DNA of 64,000 nucleotides from Paenibacillus lignilyticus (GCF_017942085.1 NZ_JAGKSP010000009.1:186001-250000), one strand, 5' to 3'; shown: positions 8,649 to 17,780, counted from the first letter of the stretch. Translations and numbers: made by a program. Notes: generated by a model from the letters alone, not told the origin.

Positions 8649-8918
8649 TTATCGGCGAAGGCCGAGTTTTTCGATCAATGCGCTGTAACGTTTAACGTCT
8701 TTGTTTTTCAAGTAAGCCAACAGTTTACGACGTTGACCAACCATCTTAAGCAGACCGCGACGCGAGTGATGATCTTTCTTGTGCGTCCGAAGATGATCTG
8801 TCAAGTTGACGATGTTTTGCGTCAGGATAGCGATTTGAACTTCCGGAGAACCGGTATCGTTCGCGTGGGTTTTGTGTTCGTCGATCAATTGGTGTTTACG
8901 CTCTTGTGTAAGTGCCAT
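8649..8918 (-). CDS. rpsO: 30S ribosomal protein S15
   Basis: Primary 16S rRNA-binding protein of the small-subunit platform. The 89 residues match S15 throughout, including DTGSPEVQIA (residues 20-29) and HHSRRGLLKMVGQRRKLLAYL (about 51-71). An excellent ribosome site, AAGGAGGTG, precedes the ATG. It is set apart by its own promoter (9049-9078) and terminator, and lies between ribF and pnp as in B. subtilis. Autoregulation through the leader is known in other bacteria; no specific leader fold was identified here. Confidence 0.98.
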   Translation of the reverse strand: MALTQERKHQLIDEHKTHANDTGSPEVQIAILTQNIVNLTDHLRTHKKDHHSRRGLLKMVGQRRKLLAYLKNKDVKRYSALIEKLGLRR

Positions 8919-9048
8919 CCATGTTCACCTCCTTCTATCATAATCGCCGTTAGCCTCGCCGTCGCCCGGTGAAAAACGAACTGGCCAAGCTAAGGTTCTG
9001 TGCATTGCGCGTGTAGTGAGACTAGAATATGATTACGCAACGAAATAG

Positions 9049-9078
9049 AGTATACCACAACTGCCTATAAGAAGTAAA
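9049..9078 (-). promoter_or_regulatory. sigma-A promoter of rpsO
   Basis: The -10 box TATACT (9054-9049) with an extended TG motif (TGG just upstream), and -35 TTTACT (9078-9073) at an 18-bp spacing. It lies in the ribF-rpsO gap and gives a leader of about 120 nt before the S15 start codon. Confidence 0.7.
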
Positions 9079-9086
9079 TGCCGAGC

Positions 9087-10052
9087 TTAATTCTTATTGT
9101 AAGCAGCCAGAACGGAACTCGCCTGTTCGGCATCCGATTTGATCTGAGCAATCAATTCATCAATGGATCCGAACTTCTTCTCGCTTCGCAAAAAGGAGAT
9201 AAATTGGACTGTGATGGATTTGTCGTACAGATCGCCGCTGAAATCAAGCAGATGCGCTTCCATGACAGGCTCCGGCAGTTTCTCGTGGAAAGTTGGCTTC
9301 ACGCCAATGTTGAGTACAGCCGGCACCCGCTTCCCGTCAACTTGTACCATTACCGCATAAACGCCTTGTCTTGGAATCACATAAGCTGCTTCCTGCTTAA
9401 TGTTCGCTGTCGGAAAACCAATCGTCCGTCCTCTGCCTTCCCCGTGAATAACTACGCCCCGCACTTGGTACGGTTCGCCGAGCAGCTGTTCCGCTACTTC
9501 GGGCCGCCCTTCCGAGAGTGCCTCACGTATCAGCGTGCTGCTTACTTTATCCCCATCCTGCATGAAAGGATCCACGATTTCCACCTCGATATCAGGCTCA
9601 CCAAGTGCCCATAATGTTTCCGGCTTCCCTGCACCCTTGGCTCCGAAGGTAAAATCAAAGCCTACCGTCGCTTTCTTCACCTGAAGAGGACGAAGTACCT
9701 GCTCGACAAAGTCCGCCGGCGTAACGCTCGCGAACTCCAAATCGAAGTTCACGATGTATACGACTTGAGCGCCTAATTTGCGAAAGCGTTCGACCTTCTC
9801 ATCAAGAGGAGTTAGGCTTGCCGTATACTGCCCGCTCTGACCAAGCACTTCCTTCGGGTGAGGATGAAAGGTCATGATAGCTCCCTGCAGGCCAGCCGCA
9901 CGGGCAGTTTCCATCGCATGCCGAATCACGTTCTGATGGCCGCGATGTACGCCGTCAAAATGACCGATTGCCAGCGTTTTCGGTTTCGCTGTAAGCGCTG
10001 CTTGAGACGAGACAATTGGATATTGTAATGAGATGATTTCCACTGCAGTCAC
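9087..10052 (-). CDS. ribF: bifunctional riboflavin kinase / FAD synthetase
   Basis: Makes FMN from riboflavin and then FAD. The N-terminal adenylyltransferase domain has AIGHFDGVHRGHQNVI (residues about 28-43); the C-terminal flavokinase domain has GEGRGRTIGFPTANI. The 321-residue length fits RibF (RibC of B. subtilis). The start is GTG 10052 with only a weak AGCAGGT ribosome site, and it follows truB by 19 bp, suggesting coupled expression. No FMN riboswitch is present. Confidence 0.96.
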   Translation of the reverse strand: MTAVEIISLQYPIVSSQAALTAKPKTLAIGHFDGVHRGHQNVIRHAMETARAAGLQGAIMTFHPHPKEVLGQSGQYTASLTPLDEKVERFRKLGAQVVYIVNFDLEFASVTPADFVEQVLRPLQVKKATVGFDFTFGAKGAGKPETLWALGEPDIEVEIVDPFMQDGDKVSSTLIREALSEGRPEVAEQLLGEPYQVRGVVIHGEGRGRTIGFPTANIKQEAAYVIPRQGVYAVMVQVDGKRVPAVLNIGVKPTFHEKLPEPVMEAHLLDFSGDLYDKSITVQFISFLRSEKKFGSIDELIAQIKSDAEQASSVLAAYNKN

Positions 10053-10071
10053 ACCTGCTTTATGTTCTTCA

Positions 10072-10995
10072 CTAATCTGCTGTTTTGGTGAACACCTTCA
10101 CAGCTTTAAGCGTCGCTGTTTCTTCATCCGGAGTAAACAACCCTACGAATGAACCGTCTTTGCCATAGAGGCGAATGATGGAATCCGCAGCATATTCTCC
10201 ATGAACGAACATCGCGTTCAAGTAGATCCGCTTGCCTTGGAAGGCGCGCTGTACATTCTCCATGCTGACAGTAGCACGGGGAAAATGATCAAGCGCCTCA
10301 TCAGATGGCGTCAGCTTCTCTTCCAGTTCGCCGGCAGCTTGTAGCTGCGCGATTTGTTCGAGCGTGAAGCATTGCTCCTTTGTAAAACCTCCGGACATCG
10401 TCCGAATTAATTCCGCCATAACAGCAGGTACTCCAAGGGCTTGTCCAATATCTACACACAGCGTGCGAATATAGGTGCCTTTGGAGCAGGAAACGGAGAA
10501 ACGAATAGTCGGATGAGTCTGATCCAGCTTCATGTCCAGCAAATCCAATGCATAAATCGTTACTGGCCTGGATTTGCGTTCAATCACTTGGCCTTCGCGT
10601 GCCAATTCGTATAACCGTTTACCATATACTCGAACAGCGGAGTACATCGGAGGCACCTGCTCGATATCGCCCACGAACGAAGACAAGACGCGGCGAATAT
10701 CCGCTTCCGTCAACGTCACGGAAGGAAGCTCTTCGAGCACAGTTCCGGTTAAATCCTCTGTATCGGTCGCGATGCCAAACTGCATCACCGCTTCATAGCA
10801 TTTAGGCCGCTCCTGCACGTATTCGACTACGCGCGTCGCCCGCCCAATACAAAGCGGCAGCACACCGGTTACGGCAGGATCAAGTGTACCGGTATGGCCG
10901 ATTCGCTTGACTTTAACGATCCCTCTGACTTTCGCGACCACGTCATGCGAGGTCCAGCCAGCCGGCTTCCAAACCGCCAATATGCCATCCATCAT
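10072..10995 (-). CDS. truB: tRNA pseudouridine-55 synthase
   Basis: Converts U55 of the tRNA T-loop to pseudouridine. The catalytic aspartate is Asp39 in HTGTLDPAVTGVLPL, and the substrate-binding SKGTYIRTL motif is present further on. The C-terminal third looks like a PUA domain. The protein has 307 residues. ATG 10995 (followed by a second ATG) overlaps the nrnA stop codon by ATGA, with GAGGCG eight bases upstream. It belongs to the nusA-infB translation cluster. Confidence 0.96.
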   Translation of the reverse strand: MMDGILAVWKPAGWTSHDVVAKVRGIVKVKRIGHTGTLDPAVTGVLPLCIGRATRVVEYVQERPKCYEAVMQFGIATDTEDLTGTVLEELPSVTLTEADIRRVLSSFVGDIEQVPPMYSAVRVYGKRLYELAREGQVIERKSRPVTIYALDLLDMKLDQTHPTIRFSVSCSKGTYIRTLCVDIGQALGVPAVMAELIRTMSGGFTKEQCFTLEQIAQLQAAGELEEKLTPSDEALDHFPRATVSMENVQRAFQGKRIYLNAMFVHGEYAADSIIRLYGKDGSFVGLFTPDEETATLKAVKVFTKTAD

Positions 10996-12002
10996 AAGTT
11001 TAACGCCTCACTTGCTACCTGCACAACTTTGCCGATCGCTTCCTGTATGCCTTGCTCCAATCGAAAACCTGCAGCCCGAACATGTCCGCCGCCGCCAAAC
11101 GTTTGCGCAATTGCCGAAACATCTGCTTTTCCGGAAGAACGCATGCTGACTTTCACATCGCCATTCTCGGTTTCTTTAAACAAGATGCCCACGTCAACGC
11201 CTTCCACATTTACAGCATAGTTGACCAGACCTTCAAGGTCATCGCCAACCGCACCGGTTTCCGCCATATCGGAGAAAGCAACATACAACCATGCAATCCG
11301 GTTATCGTCGGAGAACGTCAACCGATTCAATCCACGCTGCAAGAGAAGCAGCTGCGGCTTTGTCATCTGCTCCAGCAAATGATTGGCGATCCAGTGTCCT
11401 TCAACCTCTTCCGCAAGCATGCGGGCTGCAACCTGCATAACCCTTGGCGTTGTGTTGGAGTAACGGAATCCGCCGGTATCGGTAAGAAGACCTGTATAAA
11501 TGGCGGTAGCAACCTCACGATCAAGTGAAATGGCCCCATGCTCAATAAGATCATATAAAATTTCGACCGTTGCGGCCGCATCGATTCGGATCAAGTTAGC
11601 GGTGCCGAAAGCATCATTAGTAGGATGATGATCGATATTAAGCAGTTGAGCTGATTCGGCAAATCTTTCGCTTACACGCCCGATTCGGCGGAAGTCCGCG
11701 CAATCAACGGCAATGATACGGTCGAACGTTTCTTCCAACGGCTGCTTGCTATAATTAATAATCGACGCAGACGATTCCATATAATGAAGACGAATCGGTA
11801 CGGCACCTTCATTAATCAGGACGGCTTGTTTGCCCAATTGACGAAGAATCCAGCCGACTACGATCGTCGAGCTGATTGCATCTCCATCCGGCTGAACATG
11901 CGAGACGACAAGAAACCGATTGCCGTCTCGAATGAACTCAAGCGCCGCTTGCAGCTGTTCCGTATAAGCGGCCGAGAAAACCGCAGCTTTCGCCGCAGTC
12001 AT
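10992..12002 (-). CDS. nrnA: DHH/DHHA1 bifunctional oligoribonuclease / PAP phosphatase
   Basis: Degrades very short RNAs (nanoRNA) and dephosphorylates 3'-phosphoadenosine phosphate. The DHH phosphoesterase motifs are intact: HVQPDGDA (35-42), VDCAD (99-103) and DHHPTND (124-130). The C-terminal DHHA1 domain ends with GGGGHVRAAG. It overlaps rbfA and truB by ATGA junctions at both ends. In B. subtilis nrnA lies elsewhere; placement inside the rbfA-truB interval is common in other Firmicutes. Confidence 0.93.
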   Translation of the reverse strand: MTAAKAAVFSAAYTEQLQAALEFIRDGNRFLVVSHVQPDGDAISSTIVVGWILRQLGKQAVLINEGAVPIRLHYMESSASIINYSKQPLEETFDRIIAVDCADFRRIGRVSERFAESAQLLNIDHHPTNDAFGTANLIRIDAAATVEILYDLIEHGAISLDREVATAIYTGLLTDTGGFRYSNTTPRVMQVAARMLAEEVEGHWIANHLLEQMTKPQLLLLQRGLNRLTFSDDNRIAWLYVAFSDMAETGAVGDDLEGLVNYAVNVEGVDVGILFKETENGDVKVSMRSSGKADVSAIAQTFGGGGHVRAAGFRLEQGIQEAIGKVVQVASEALNL

Positions 12003-12352
12003 TCGCCGCTCCGGCCATTAATCGTATGCAGCAACGCTTCGATCTTGCTGCCATACTCGATGCTGCTATCGAATTTAAACAGCAGCTCCGGTGTATGGCG
12101 GAATCGAATTCGTTTACCGAGCTCAGAGCGAATGAAACCTGTACCGCGGGCTAGAGCTTTAAGCGTTTCTTCTTTCTGCTCTTCACTTCCGAGGACACTA
12201 AGATACACACGTGCTTGCGACAGGTCATTCGTAAGATCAACGCCGGTTACTGTAATGAAACCGATACGCGGATCTTTAAGCTCGGTCTGAATGATTTGGC
12301 TTAATTCTTTCTTGATTTGTTCACCTACACGTCCTACGCGGACTTTAGCCAT
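11999..12352 (-). CDS. rbfA: 30S ribosome-binding factor A
   Basis: Assembly factor that binds the maturing 30S subunit and helps 16S rRNA processing. The 117-residue protein has the family signature region DPRIGFITVTGVDLTNDLSQ with the KH-like fold, and the basic N-terminus RVGRVGEQIKKELSQI. A GAGAGGTGATC ribosome site precedes the ATG. It starts only 7 bp after infB; the ylxP gene usually found between them in B. subtilis is absent. Confidence 0.95.
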   Translation of the reverse strand: MAKVRVGRVGEQIKKELSQIIQTELKDPRIGFITVTGVDLTNDLSQARVYLSVLGSEEQKEETLKALARGTGFIRSELGKRIRFRHTPELLFKFDSSIEYGSKIEALLHTINGRSGE

Positions 12353-12359
12353 AGGTTGA

Positions 12360-15278
12360 TCACCTCTCTACACTTTCCAGGACGTAAGCCTCGATAATGT
12401 CTCCCTCTTTAAGGTCGTTCATCTTCTCGAGCGTTATGCCGCACTCATAGCCTTGCGCCACTTCTTTTGCATCATCCTTGAACCGTTTAAGCGATTCGAT
12501 TTCGGTTTCCAAAACTACGATACCGGCACGGATTAAGCGAGCTTTCGCGCTGCGTGTGATTTTTCCGGAAGTAACCATACAGCCTGCAATTACGCCGACC
12601 TTAGTCACTTTGAAAATATTACGCACTTCGGCCTGGCCCATAATAACTTCCTTGAAGATTGGATCCAGCATCCCTTTCATGGCATGCTCAATTTCGTCAA
12701 TCACGTTATAGATAATGCTGTGCAGACGAATATCGACTTTCTCCTGCTCCGCCGTTGCAAGAGCCTGCGGCTCCGGACGAACGTTAAAGCCGATCACGAT
12801 AGCGCTTGATGCTGCTGCCAAGTTGATATCGGATTCCGTGATCGCGCCTGCACCGCTATGGATGATTTTAACGCGTACGCCTTCGATATCGATCTTAGCA
12901 AGAGATCCTTTAAGCGCCTCAGAGGAACCTTGAACGTCAGCTTTGATGATTACGTTCAGATCCTTGATCTCGCCTTCTTTAATATGATTGTACAAATCTT
13001 CAAGCGTTACTCTCGAATTTGCACCCAGCTCGGATTGACGCTGCTTAATCGCACGACGTTCCGCAATGGCACGTGCTTTACGCTCGTCTTCGAATACAAG
13101 GAACGGATCCCCGGCTTGCGGAACTTCCGTCAGACCGGTAATCTCGATCGGTGTGCTTGGGCCCGCTTCTTTGAGACGACGGCCTTTGTCATTCACCATG
13201 GCGCGAACGCGGCCGAAGCAGTTACCTGCAACGAATGCATCGCCGATCTTAAGTGTACCGTGTTGAACCAGAATACGCGCAACCGGACCTTTACCTTTAT
13301 CCAGCTCGGCTTCGATTACAGTACCGCGAGCACGTTTGTTAGGGTTTGCTTTATAGTCATTCATTTCAGCTACAAGCAAGATCATTTCAAGCAGCTCTTC
13401 GAGGTTCGTGCGTTGTTTCGCAGACACGTTTACGAAGATTGTATCGCCGCCCCACTCTTCCGGAACGAGTGCATATTCAGTCAAGCTTTGTTTGATTTTA
13501 TCAACGTCAGCGCCCGGCTTATCGATTTTGTTAACGGCAACGATAATCGGAACGCCTGCTGCTTTCGCATGGTTGATTGCTTCAACCGTTTGAGGCATAA
13601 CGCCGTCATCCGCTGCTACAACGATAATGGTAATATCCGTTACTTGAGCACCACGTGCACGCATGAGCGTAAACGCTTCGTGACCCGGTGTATCGAGGAA
13701 CGTAATTTTCTTATTGTTGATTTCAACTTGATAAGCACCGATATGCTGCGTGATACCGCCGGCTTCACCGGAAGTGACGCTAGTATGTCTGATCGCATCA
13801 AGAAGCGTTGTTTTACCATGATCGACGTGACCCATGATCGTTACAACCGGTGGACGATTCTCGAGTGTATCCTCTTCGTCCTTCTCTTCCAATGTCTCAA
13901 ACGCATCCTCTTCAACAGGGATCTTCACTTCAACCTCAACGCCGTATTCAGTCGCGATCAATTGAACGGTATCCAGATCCACCTCTTGGTTAATGGTAGC
14001 CATTACACCAAGCATGATGAGCTTCTTGATAACCTCGGAAGCATCCTTATGCAGCAATTTAGCCAATTCGCCAACCGTTACTTCGCCGCGAACGATAATC
14101 TTCTTAGGCGTGTTGTCGATTTTCTCTTTGCGTTCTTGCTGTTGACCTTTACCACGGTTGTTCTTACCGCCGCGGTTGTTTTTGAAATTGCCGGTACGGG
14201 AATCATCGAAACGTTTATTCGCACCGAAGTTGTTGTTGGCTGCCTTCGGATTATTTCTTTTCTTTGCATGATCATCGGAACTTGTGCTGCGTGACTCGAA
14301 TGTACGAGCGGGCGCACTGTTGCGACTAGGTGCTTGACTTGCTTGATCCGGACGCGGAGTCGAAGGACGGAATCCGCCGCCTTGACCGCCTTGCGACGAG
14401 CCTTGGCCTGATGGACGGTTGCCTTGATAGCCGCCGCCGCCGGCGCCTTGACCTTGCGGACGGTTGCCTTGGTAGCCGCCCTGTCCTTGCGGACGTTGAC
14501 CTTGGCCGCCTTGCGACGAACCCTGTCCTTGCGGACGTTGACCCTGACCGCCTTGCGACGAGCCTTGGCCTTGTGGACGATTACCTTGATAACCGGTGCC
14601 TTGACCTGCTGGACGGTTGCCTTGATAGCCGCCGCCTTGGCCTTGCGGACGATTGCCTTGACCGCCTTGACCTTGCGGACGGTTGCCTTGGTAGCCGCCT
14701 TGACCTTGCGGACGATTGCCTTGATAGCCGCCTTGACCTTGCGGACGCGGATTTGAGCTCGAGCTGCCTTGCGGTTGGCCTGATGTAGGCTGTTGAGTGG
14801 AGGTCGTCGGTGTCGTGCTCGCTGTTACGCCTGTTGCCGGTGTTTGCGTGCTTGCCGGATTTGGCGCCGCGTTCGCAGTCTGAGCTGCGTTCGTGCTAGG
14901 TGCTTGCGTATTAGTTGTATTCATATTCCCCTGCTGTTCCTGAGTATTTTTGTTGACCTGTCCATGTCCTTGCGCTGGAGCATTCGTGCTTGATTGAGCC
15001 TTGCGTTCAGGCTGACCCTGCGGTTGCTGGCGATTAGACGACTGAGCTGCTGCAGAGACGGTCGCGCTCTCCTGGGCGCGTTTCGCTGCTGCGTTAGCTT
15101 TAATATCGCGGAAGAAGCCTTCCACCTTCGAAACCATTTCATTTTCCATAACGCTCATATGATTGTTTACGGGCAGATTGAGTCGCTTTAGGATCGTGAT
15201 GATTTCCTTGCTGCTCATATTTAAGTTTTTCGCGTATTCGTAGACGCGTAATTTATCTTTGTCTTGTTGTTTAGTCAA
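12360..15278 (-). CDS. infB: translation initiation factor IF-2
   Basis: GTPase that brings initiator tRNA to the 30S subunit. The 972-residue protein has the IF2-N domain at the start, then a Q/G/N/P-rich low-complexity stretch (about residues 60-350), a second IF2-N domain, and the G domain with GHVDHGKTT near residue 480, DTPGHEAF and NKIDK, followed by IF2 domains II-IV. The B. subtilis protein is near 716 residues; the extra length is nearly all in the repeat region. The start is TTG 15278 with GGAGG nine bases upstream, overlapping the ylxQ stop by 8 bp. Confidence 0.96.
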   Translation of the reverse strand: MTKQQDKDKLRVYEYAKNLNMSSKEIITILKRLNLPVNNHMSVMENEMVSKVEGFFRDIKANAAAKRAQESATVSAAAQSSNRQQPQGQPERKAQSSTNAPAQGHGQVNKNTQEQQGNMNTTNTQAPSTNAAQTANAAPNPASTQTPATGVTASTTPTTSTQQPTSGQPQGSSSSNPRPQGQGGYQGNRPQGQGGYQGNRPQGQGGQGNRPQGQGGGYQGNRPAGQGTGYQGNRPQGQGSSQGGQGQRPQGQGSSQGGQGQRPQGQGGYQGNRPQGQGAGGGGYQGNRPSGQGSSQGGQGGGFRPSTPRPDQASQAPSRNSAPARTFESRSTSSDDHAKKRNNPKAANNNFGANKRFDDSRTGNFKNNRGGKNNRGKGQQQERKEKIDNTPKKIIVRGEVTVGELAKLLHKDASEVIKKLIMLGVMATINQEVDLDTVQLIATEYGVEVEVKIPVEEDAFETLEEKDEEDTLENRPPVVTIMGHVDHGKTTLLDAIRHTSVTSGEAGGITQHIGAYQVEINNKKITFLDTPGHEAFTLMRARGAQVTDITIIVVAADDGVMPQTVEAINHAKAAGVPIIVAVNKIDKPGADVDKIKQSLTEYALVPEEWGGDTIFVNVSAKQRTNLEELLEMILLVAEMNDYKANPNKRARGTVIEAELDKGKGPVARILVQHGTLKIGDAFVAGNCFGRVRAMVNDKGRRLKEAGPSTPIEITGLTEVPQAGDPFLVFEDERKARAIAERRAIKQRQSELGANSRVTLEDLYNHIKEGEIKDLNVIIKADVQGSSEALKGSLAKIDIEGVRVKIIHSGAGAITESDINLAAASSAIVIGFNVRPEPQALATAEQEKVDIRLHSIIYNVIDEIEHAMKGMLDPIFKEVIMGQAEVRNIFKVTKVGVIAGCMVTSGKITRSAKARLIRAGIVVLETEIESLKRFKDDAKEVAQGYECGITLEKMNDLKEGDIIEAYVLESVER
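14385..14765 (-). repeat. coding tandem repeat region inside infB
   Basis: Within infB this stretch encodes about 125 residues built from short units such as GYQGNRPQGQG (GNRP occurs seven times) and GQGQRPQGQGSSQ (twice). At DNA level the units are near-identical direct repeats of roughly 27-36 bp, so slippage and assembly errors are possible. The reading frame stays open throughout. Confidence 0.85.
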
Positions 15279-15606
15279 TATACTCCACCTCCGAAGGTTC
15301 AATTAAGCTCTGTGCAATGCTTTTGGAAAAGCCCGAGTCGGTTACACCAATGAGAACTCGCTCTGACTTGCCGATTGCTTCCCCAAGCGTAATGCGATCG
15401 AATGCTTCTACCAGTTTGACATTGTAAGAGGTACATTTGTCCCGAAACTTCTTCTTCGTATTATCTGATGCATCACCGGCAACTATGACAAGTTTCGCTT
15501 TTCCCTGCTGAACGGCTTTCAGTACGGTTTCGTCTCCGGTAACGAGCTTACCGGCCCGCATCGCCATGCCCAGCGTGTTAAGCGATTTATGCTTCGTCTT
15601 CGTCAT
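15271..15606 (-). CDS. ylxQ: L7Ae-family putative RNA-binding protein YlxQ
   Basis: Small (111 residues) ribosomal protein L7Ae/L30e-like protein, expected to bind kink-turn RNA. Family features are the start LNTLGMAMRAGKLVTGDE, the AKLVIVAGDASDNT strand-loop (about residues 36-50) and the later VLIGVTD. ATG 15606 follows an AAGGATGAG ribosome site; the frame continues upstream within ylxR but has no initiation signal. It overlaps ylxR by 20 bp and infB by 8 bp, so it is tightly coupled to both. Confidence 0.9.
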   Translation of the reverse strand: MTKTKHKSLNTLGMAMRAGKLVTGDETVLKAVQQGKAKLVIVAGDASDNTKKKFRDKCTSYNVKLVEAFDRITLGEAIGKSERVLIGVTDSGFSKSIAQSLIEPSEVEYID

Positions 15607-15904
15607 CGATCTCATCCTTATTCGCGTTAAACGTGTCCTCAACGGCGATAAAATCTTGCTCGAGCTGATCATAGATTTCGATGCCAACGGTTTGTTTCAA
15701 GGCCCGATCCAGCGCTCTGCTCTTCTTGGCTAGCTTAAAGCAAGCAACTTTCCCGCAAAGATAAGCGCCGCGACCTGCTTTCTTCCCCGTCAAATCGATC
15801 AGAACCGATTCATCAGGCGTACGAACGACGCGGATCAGCTCTTTCTTCGCCTTCATCTCTTGGCAAGCTACACATTTACGCAGTGGAATTTTTCTAGGTC
15901 TCAC
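15587..15904 (-). CDS. rnpM: YlxR/RnpM family RNase P modulator
   Basis: DUF448 protein. The signature is present: PLRKCVACQEMKAK at the N-terminus and the GRGAYLCGKVAC motif (about residues 44-55). The B. subtilis member was reported to bind the RNase P RNA and modulate its activity. It starts at GTG 15904 behind a run of G (GGGGGGGATG), and carries an acidic C-terminal tail that extends past the conserved core. Located between nusA and ylxQ, the standard place. Confidence 0.9.
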   Translation of the reverse strand: MRPRKIPLRKCVACQEMKAKKELIRVVRTPDESVLIDLTGKKAGRGAYLCGKVACFKLAKKSRALDRALKQTVGIEIYDQLEQDFIAVEDTFNANKDEIDDEDEA

Positions 15905-15931
15905 CGTTCATCCCCCCCTGAACATCAGCTC

Positions 15932-17029
15932 TTAGTCGATGGAGACGGAATCCTGATGCATCGTGCTCATCGGCGACTTTGGACGACCGAATTCTTGCTC
16001 CGCCTGCGTTTCGCTCTTAATATCAATCTTCCAACCCGTCAGCTTCGCAGCCAAACGAGCATTCTGACCTTTGATCCCGATTGCCAGCGACAGCTGATAA
16101 TCCGGAACGATCACGCGTGCCATCTTCTCTTGCTCGTACACGATTACCTCGATAACTTTAGAAGGGCTAAGCGCATTCGCAACATATTCTTCAACGTTCT
16201 CGGACCAACGTACGATGTCGATTTTCTCGCCTTTGAGCTCCGTAACGATGGTTTGTACGCGCATCCCCTTCTGACCTACGCATGATCCAACCGGATCTAC
16301 TTCGGCATTGCGGGAATAAACAGCGATCTTGGAGCGGAAACCCGCTTCACGTGCGACAGAACGAATCTCAACAACGCCATCGTAAATCTCAGGCACTTCG
16401 AGTTCGAAAAGGCGTTTCAGCAAGCCCGGGTGCGTACGGGAAAGGAAGATTTGCGGTCCTTTCGTCGTGTTCTCCACTTTCGTGATGAACGATTTCACGC
16501 GGTCTCCATGCTTGAATTTGTCCGTTGGCATCAATTCCGTCAGCGGCAGCACCGCTTCTACTTTGCCAAGGTCGATAAACAGGTTGCGCACGTCTTGACG
16601 CTGCACGATACCATTCACAATGTCTTCCTCTTTATCAATGAAGGCATTGTAAATGAGGCCGCGTTCTGCTTCACGGATACGCTGCGTAACGACTTGCTTC
16701 GCGGTTTGTGCCGCAATCCGGCCAAAATCACGAGGCGTTACTTCGATTTCCGCGATATCATCAAGCTGATAGTGCGGGTTGATCTCACGGGAAGCTTCGA
16801 CCGAGATCTCAAGCCGCGGATCCAGTACATCCTCCACTACGGCTTTGCGTGCATACACTTTAATGACTCCGGTAAACCGGTTAATATCAACGCGTACATT
16901 TTGGGCGGTATTAAAATTGCGTTTGTAGCTCGATATCAGGGCTGCTTCAATGGCTTCCAGCAAGATATCCTTGCTGATCCCCTTCTCTCTTTCGATTTCC
17001 GTCAGTGCTTCAATAAATTCCATGCTCAT
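15932..17029 (-). CDS. nusA: transcription termination/antitermination protein NusA
   Basis: RNA-polymerase-binding factor that controls pausing, intrinsic termination and antitermination. The 365 residues comprise the N-terminal polymerase-binding domain (MEFIEALTEIEREKGI start), an S1 domain around residues 135-200, and two KH domains (VGQKGMRVQTI and AIGIKGQNARLAAKLTGWKI). No acidic C-terminal repeats follow, as usual for Gram-positives. Two ATG codons (17029, 17023) could start it; GGGGG lies upstream. Confidence 0.96.
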   Translation of the reverse strand: MSMEFIEALTEIEREKGISKDILLEAIEAALISSYKRNFNTAQNVRVDINRFTGVIKVYARKAVVEDVLDPRLEISVEASREINPHYQLDDIAEIEVTPRDFGRIAAQTAKQVVTQRIREAERGLIYNAFIDKEEDIVNGIVQRQDVRNLFIDLGKVEAVLPLTELMPTDKFKHGDRVKSFITKVENTTKGPQIFLSRTHPGLLKRLFELEVPEIYDGVVEIRSVAREAGFRSKIAVYSRNAEVDPVGSCVGQKGMRVQTIVTELKGEKIDIVRWSENVEEYVANALSPSKVIEVIVYEQEKMARVIVPDYQLSLAIGIKGQNARLAAKLTGWKIDIKSETQAEQEFGRPKSPMSTMHQDSVSID

Positions 17030-17091
17030 TGGAAATGAGTTCCCCCTTTCAACTAGTTCCCTAACGTTATAATCATGCCGTTGTCTTCTTC

Positions 17092-17553
17092 TTAGAAGAC
17101 GATGGCTAAACGGGCGCTTGCAACTTTCGCATACGGCAAGGTGTGTTTCTTCTTACCGATTTCAATGACGATCTCTTCCCCATCAAAAGAAAGAAGCTTG
17201 CCTTCGAATTCTTTCAAGCCGCCAATCGGCTCATAGGTCGTCGCAAACACATGCTTGCCGACCGCTTTCTTAACATCTTCGGGCTTCTTAAGCGGACGTT
17301 CCGCACCCGGTGAGGATACTTCGAGAAAATAAGCGTCAGATACCGGGTCATTCTCATCCAGTTTCTCGCTCAAATATTCGCTAATCCGGCCGCATTCATC
17401 GATATCTATGTTGCCTTCTTTGTCCACGTAGACACGAAGAAACCAGTTGCTTCCTTCTTTCACATACTCTACGTCAACGAGTTCAAATCCATTTTCATCG
17501 AGGAACGGTCTAACCATTTCTTCGACAGCGGTTTTGATTGTGGATGTGCTCAA
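17092..17553 (-). CDS. rimP: ribosome maturation factor RimP
   Basis: Needed for maturation of the 30S subunit. The protein has the N-terminal RimP domain (FELVDVEYVKEG..WFLRVYVDKEGNIDIDEC) with the SSPGAERPL junction, and the C-terminal SH3-like domain. Two TTG codons can start it: 17553 has GGAGG ten bases upstream and gives 153 residues; 17559 has a spacing of only four. First gene of the nusA-infB operon, downstream of a long non-coding gap. Confidence 0.92.
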   Translation of the reverse strand: MSTSTIKTAVEEMVRPFLDENGFELVDVEYVKEGSNWFLRVYVDKEGNIDIDECGRISEYLSEKLDENDPVSDAYFLEVSSPGAERPLKKPEDVKKAVGKHVFATTYEPIGGLKEFEGKLLSFDGEEIVIEIGKKKHTLPYAKVASARLAIVF

Positions 17554-17690
17554 AAACAATGTACCTCCCACTGCAGCGGTGCGCCACAACATAGGCGGCG
17601 TACGGTCAGTTTAATTTTTCAGCTGAAATGCACCTGTTGCAGACCTGCTTATGTCCCATCGTATATGTAAAAAGGTGCAGACAAAACGTA

Positions 17691-17712
17691 AAGAGTGGGT
17701 TTCCCCACTCTT
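17691..17712 (-). terminator. hairpin upstream of rimP, possible terminator
   Basis: A perfect 9-bp stem (17691-17699 with 17704-17712, AAGAGTGGG/CCCACTCTT) with a four-base loop is followed on the minus strand by TACGTTTTG. The T-tract is interrupted, so termination may be partial. It could end a transcript made from the repeat-bearing gap, or act as an attenuator before rimP. Confidence 0.55.
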
Positions 17713-17780
17713 CTGCGAAAAGGTCGTATCATCAGCATTACCAGAAAGATTATAACATAACCATGATGTGGTGACAATAC

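Noticed and set aside
12858..14294. 478-codon open frame on the plus strand opposite infB
   Set aside because: It is the mirror of a long, clearly conserved IF-2 frame; its residue pattern has no domain and it lacks a ribosome site. The same reasoning excludes other plus-strand frames over fliF, polC and proS.
14330..14788. Plus-strand frames opposite the IF-2 repeats (Leu/Asp/Arg repeats)
   Set aside because: Their repetitive proteins are a by-product of reading the infB repeat DNA backwards.
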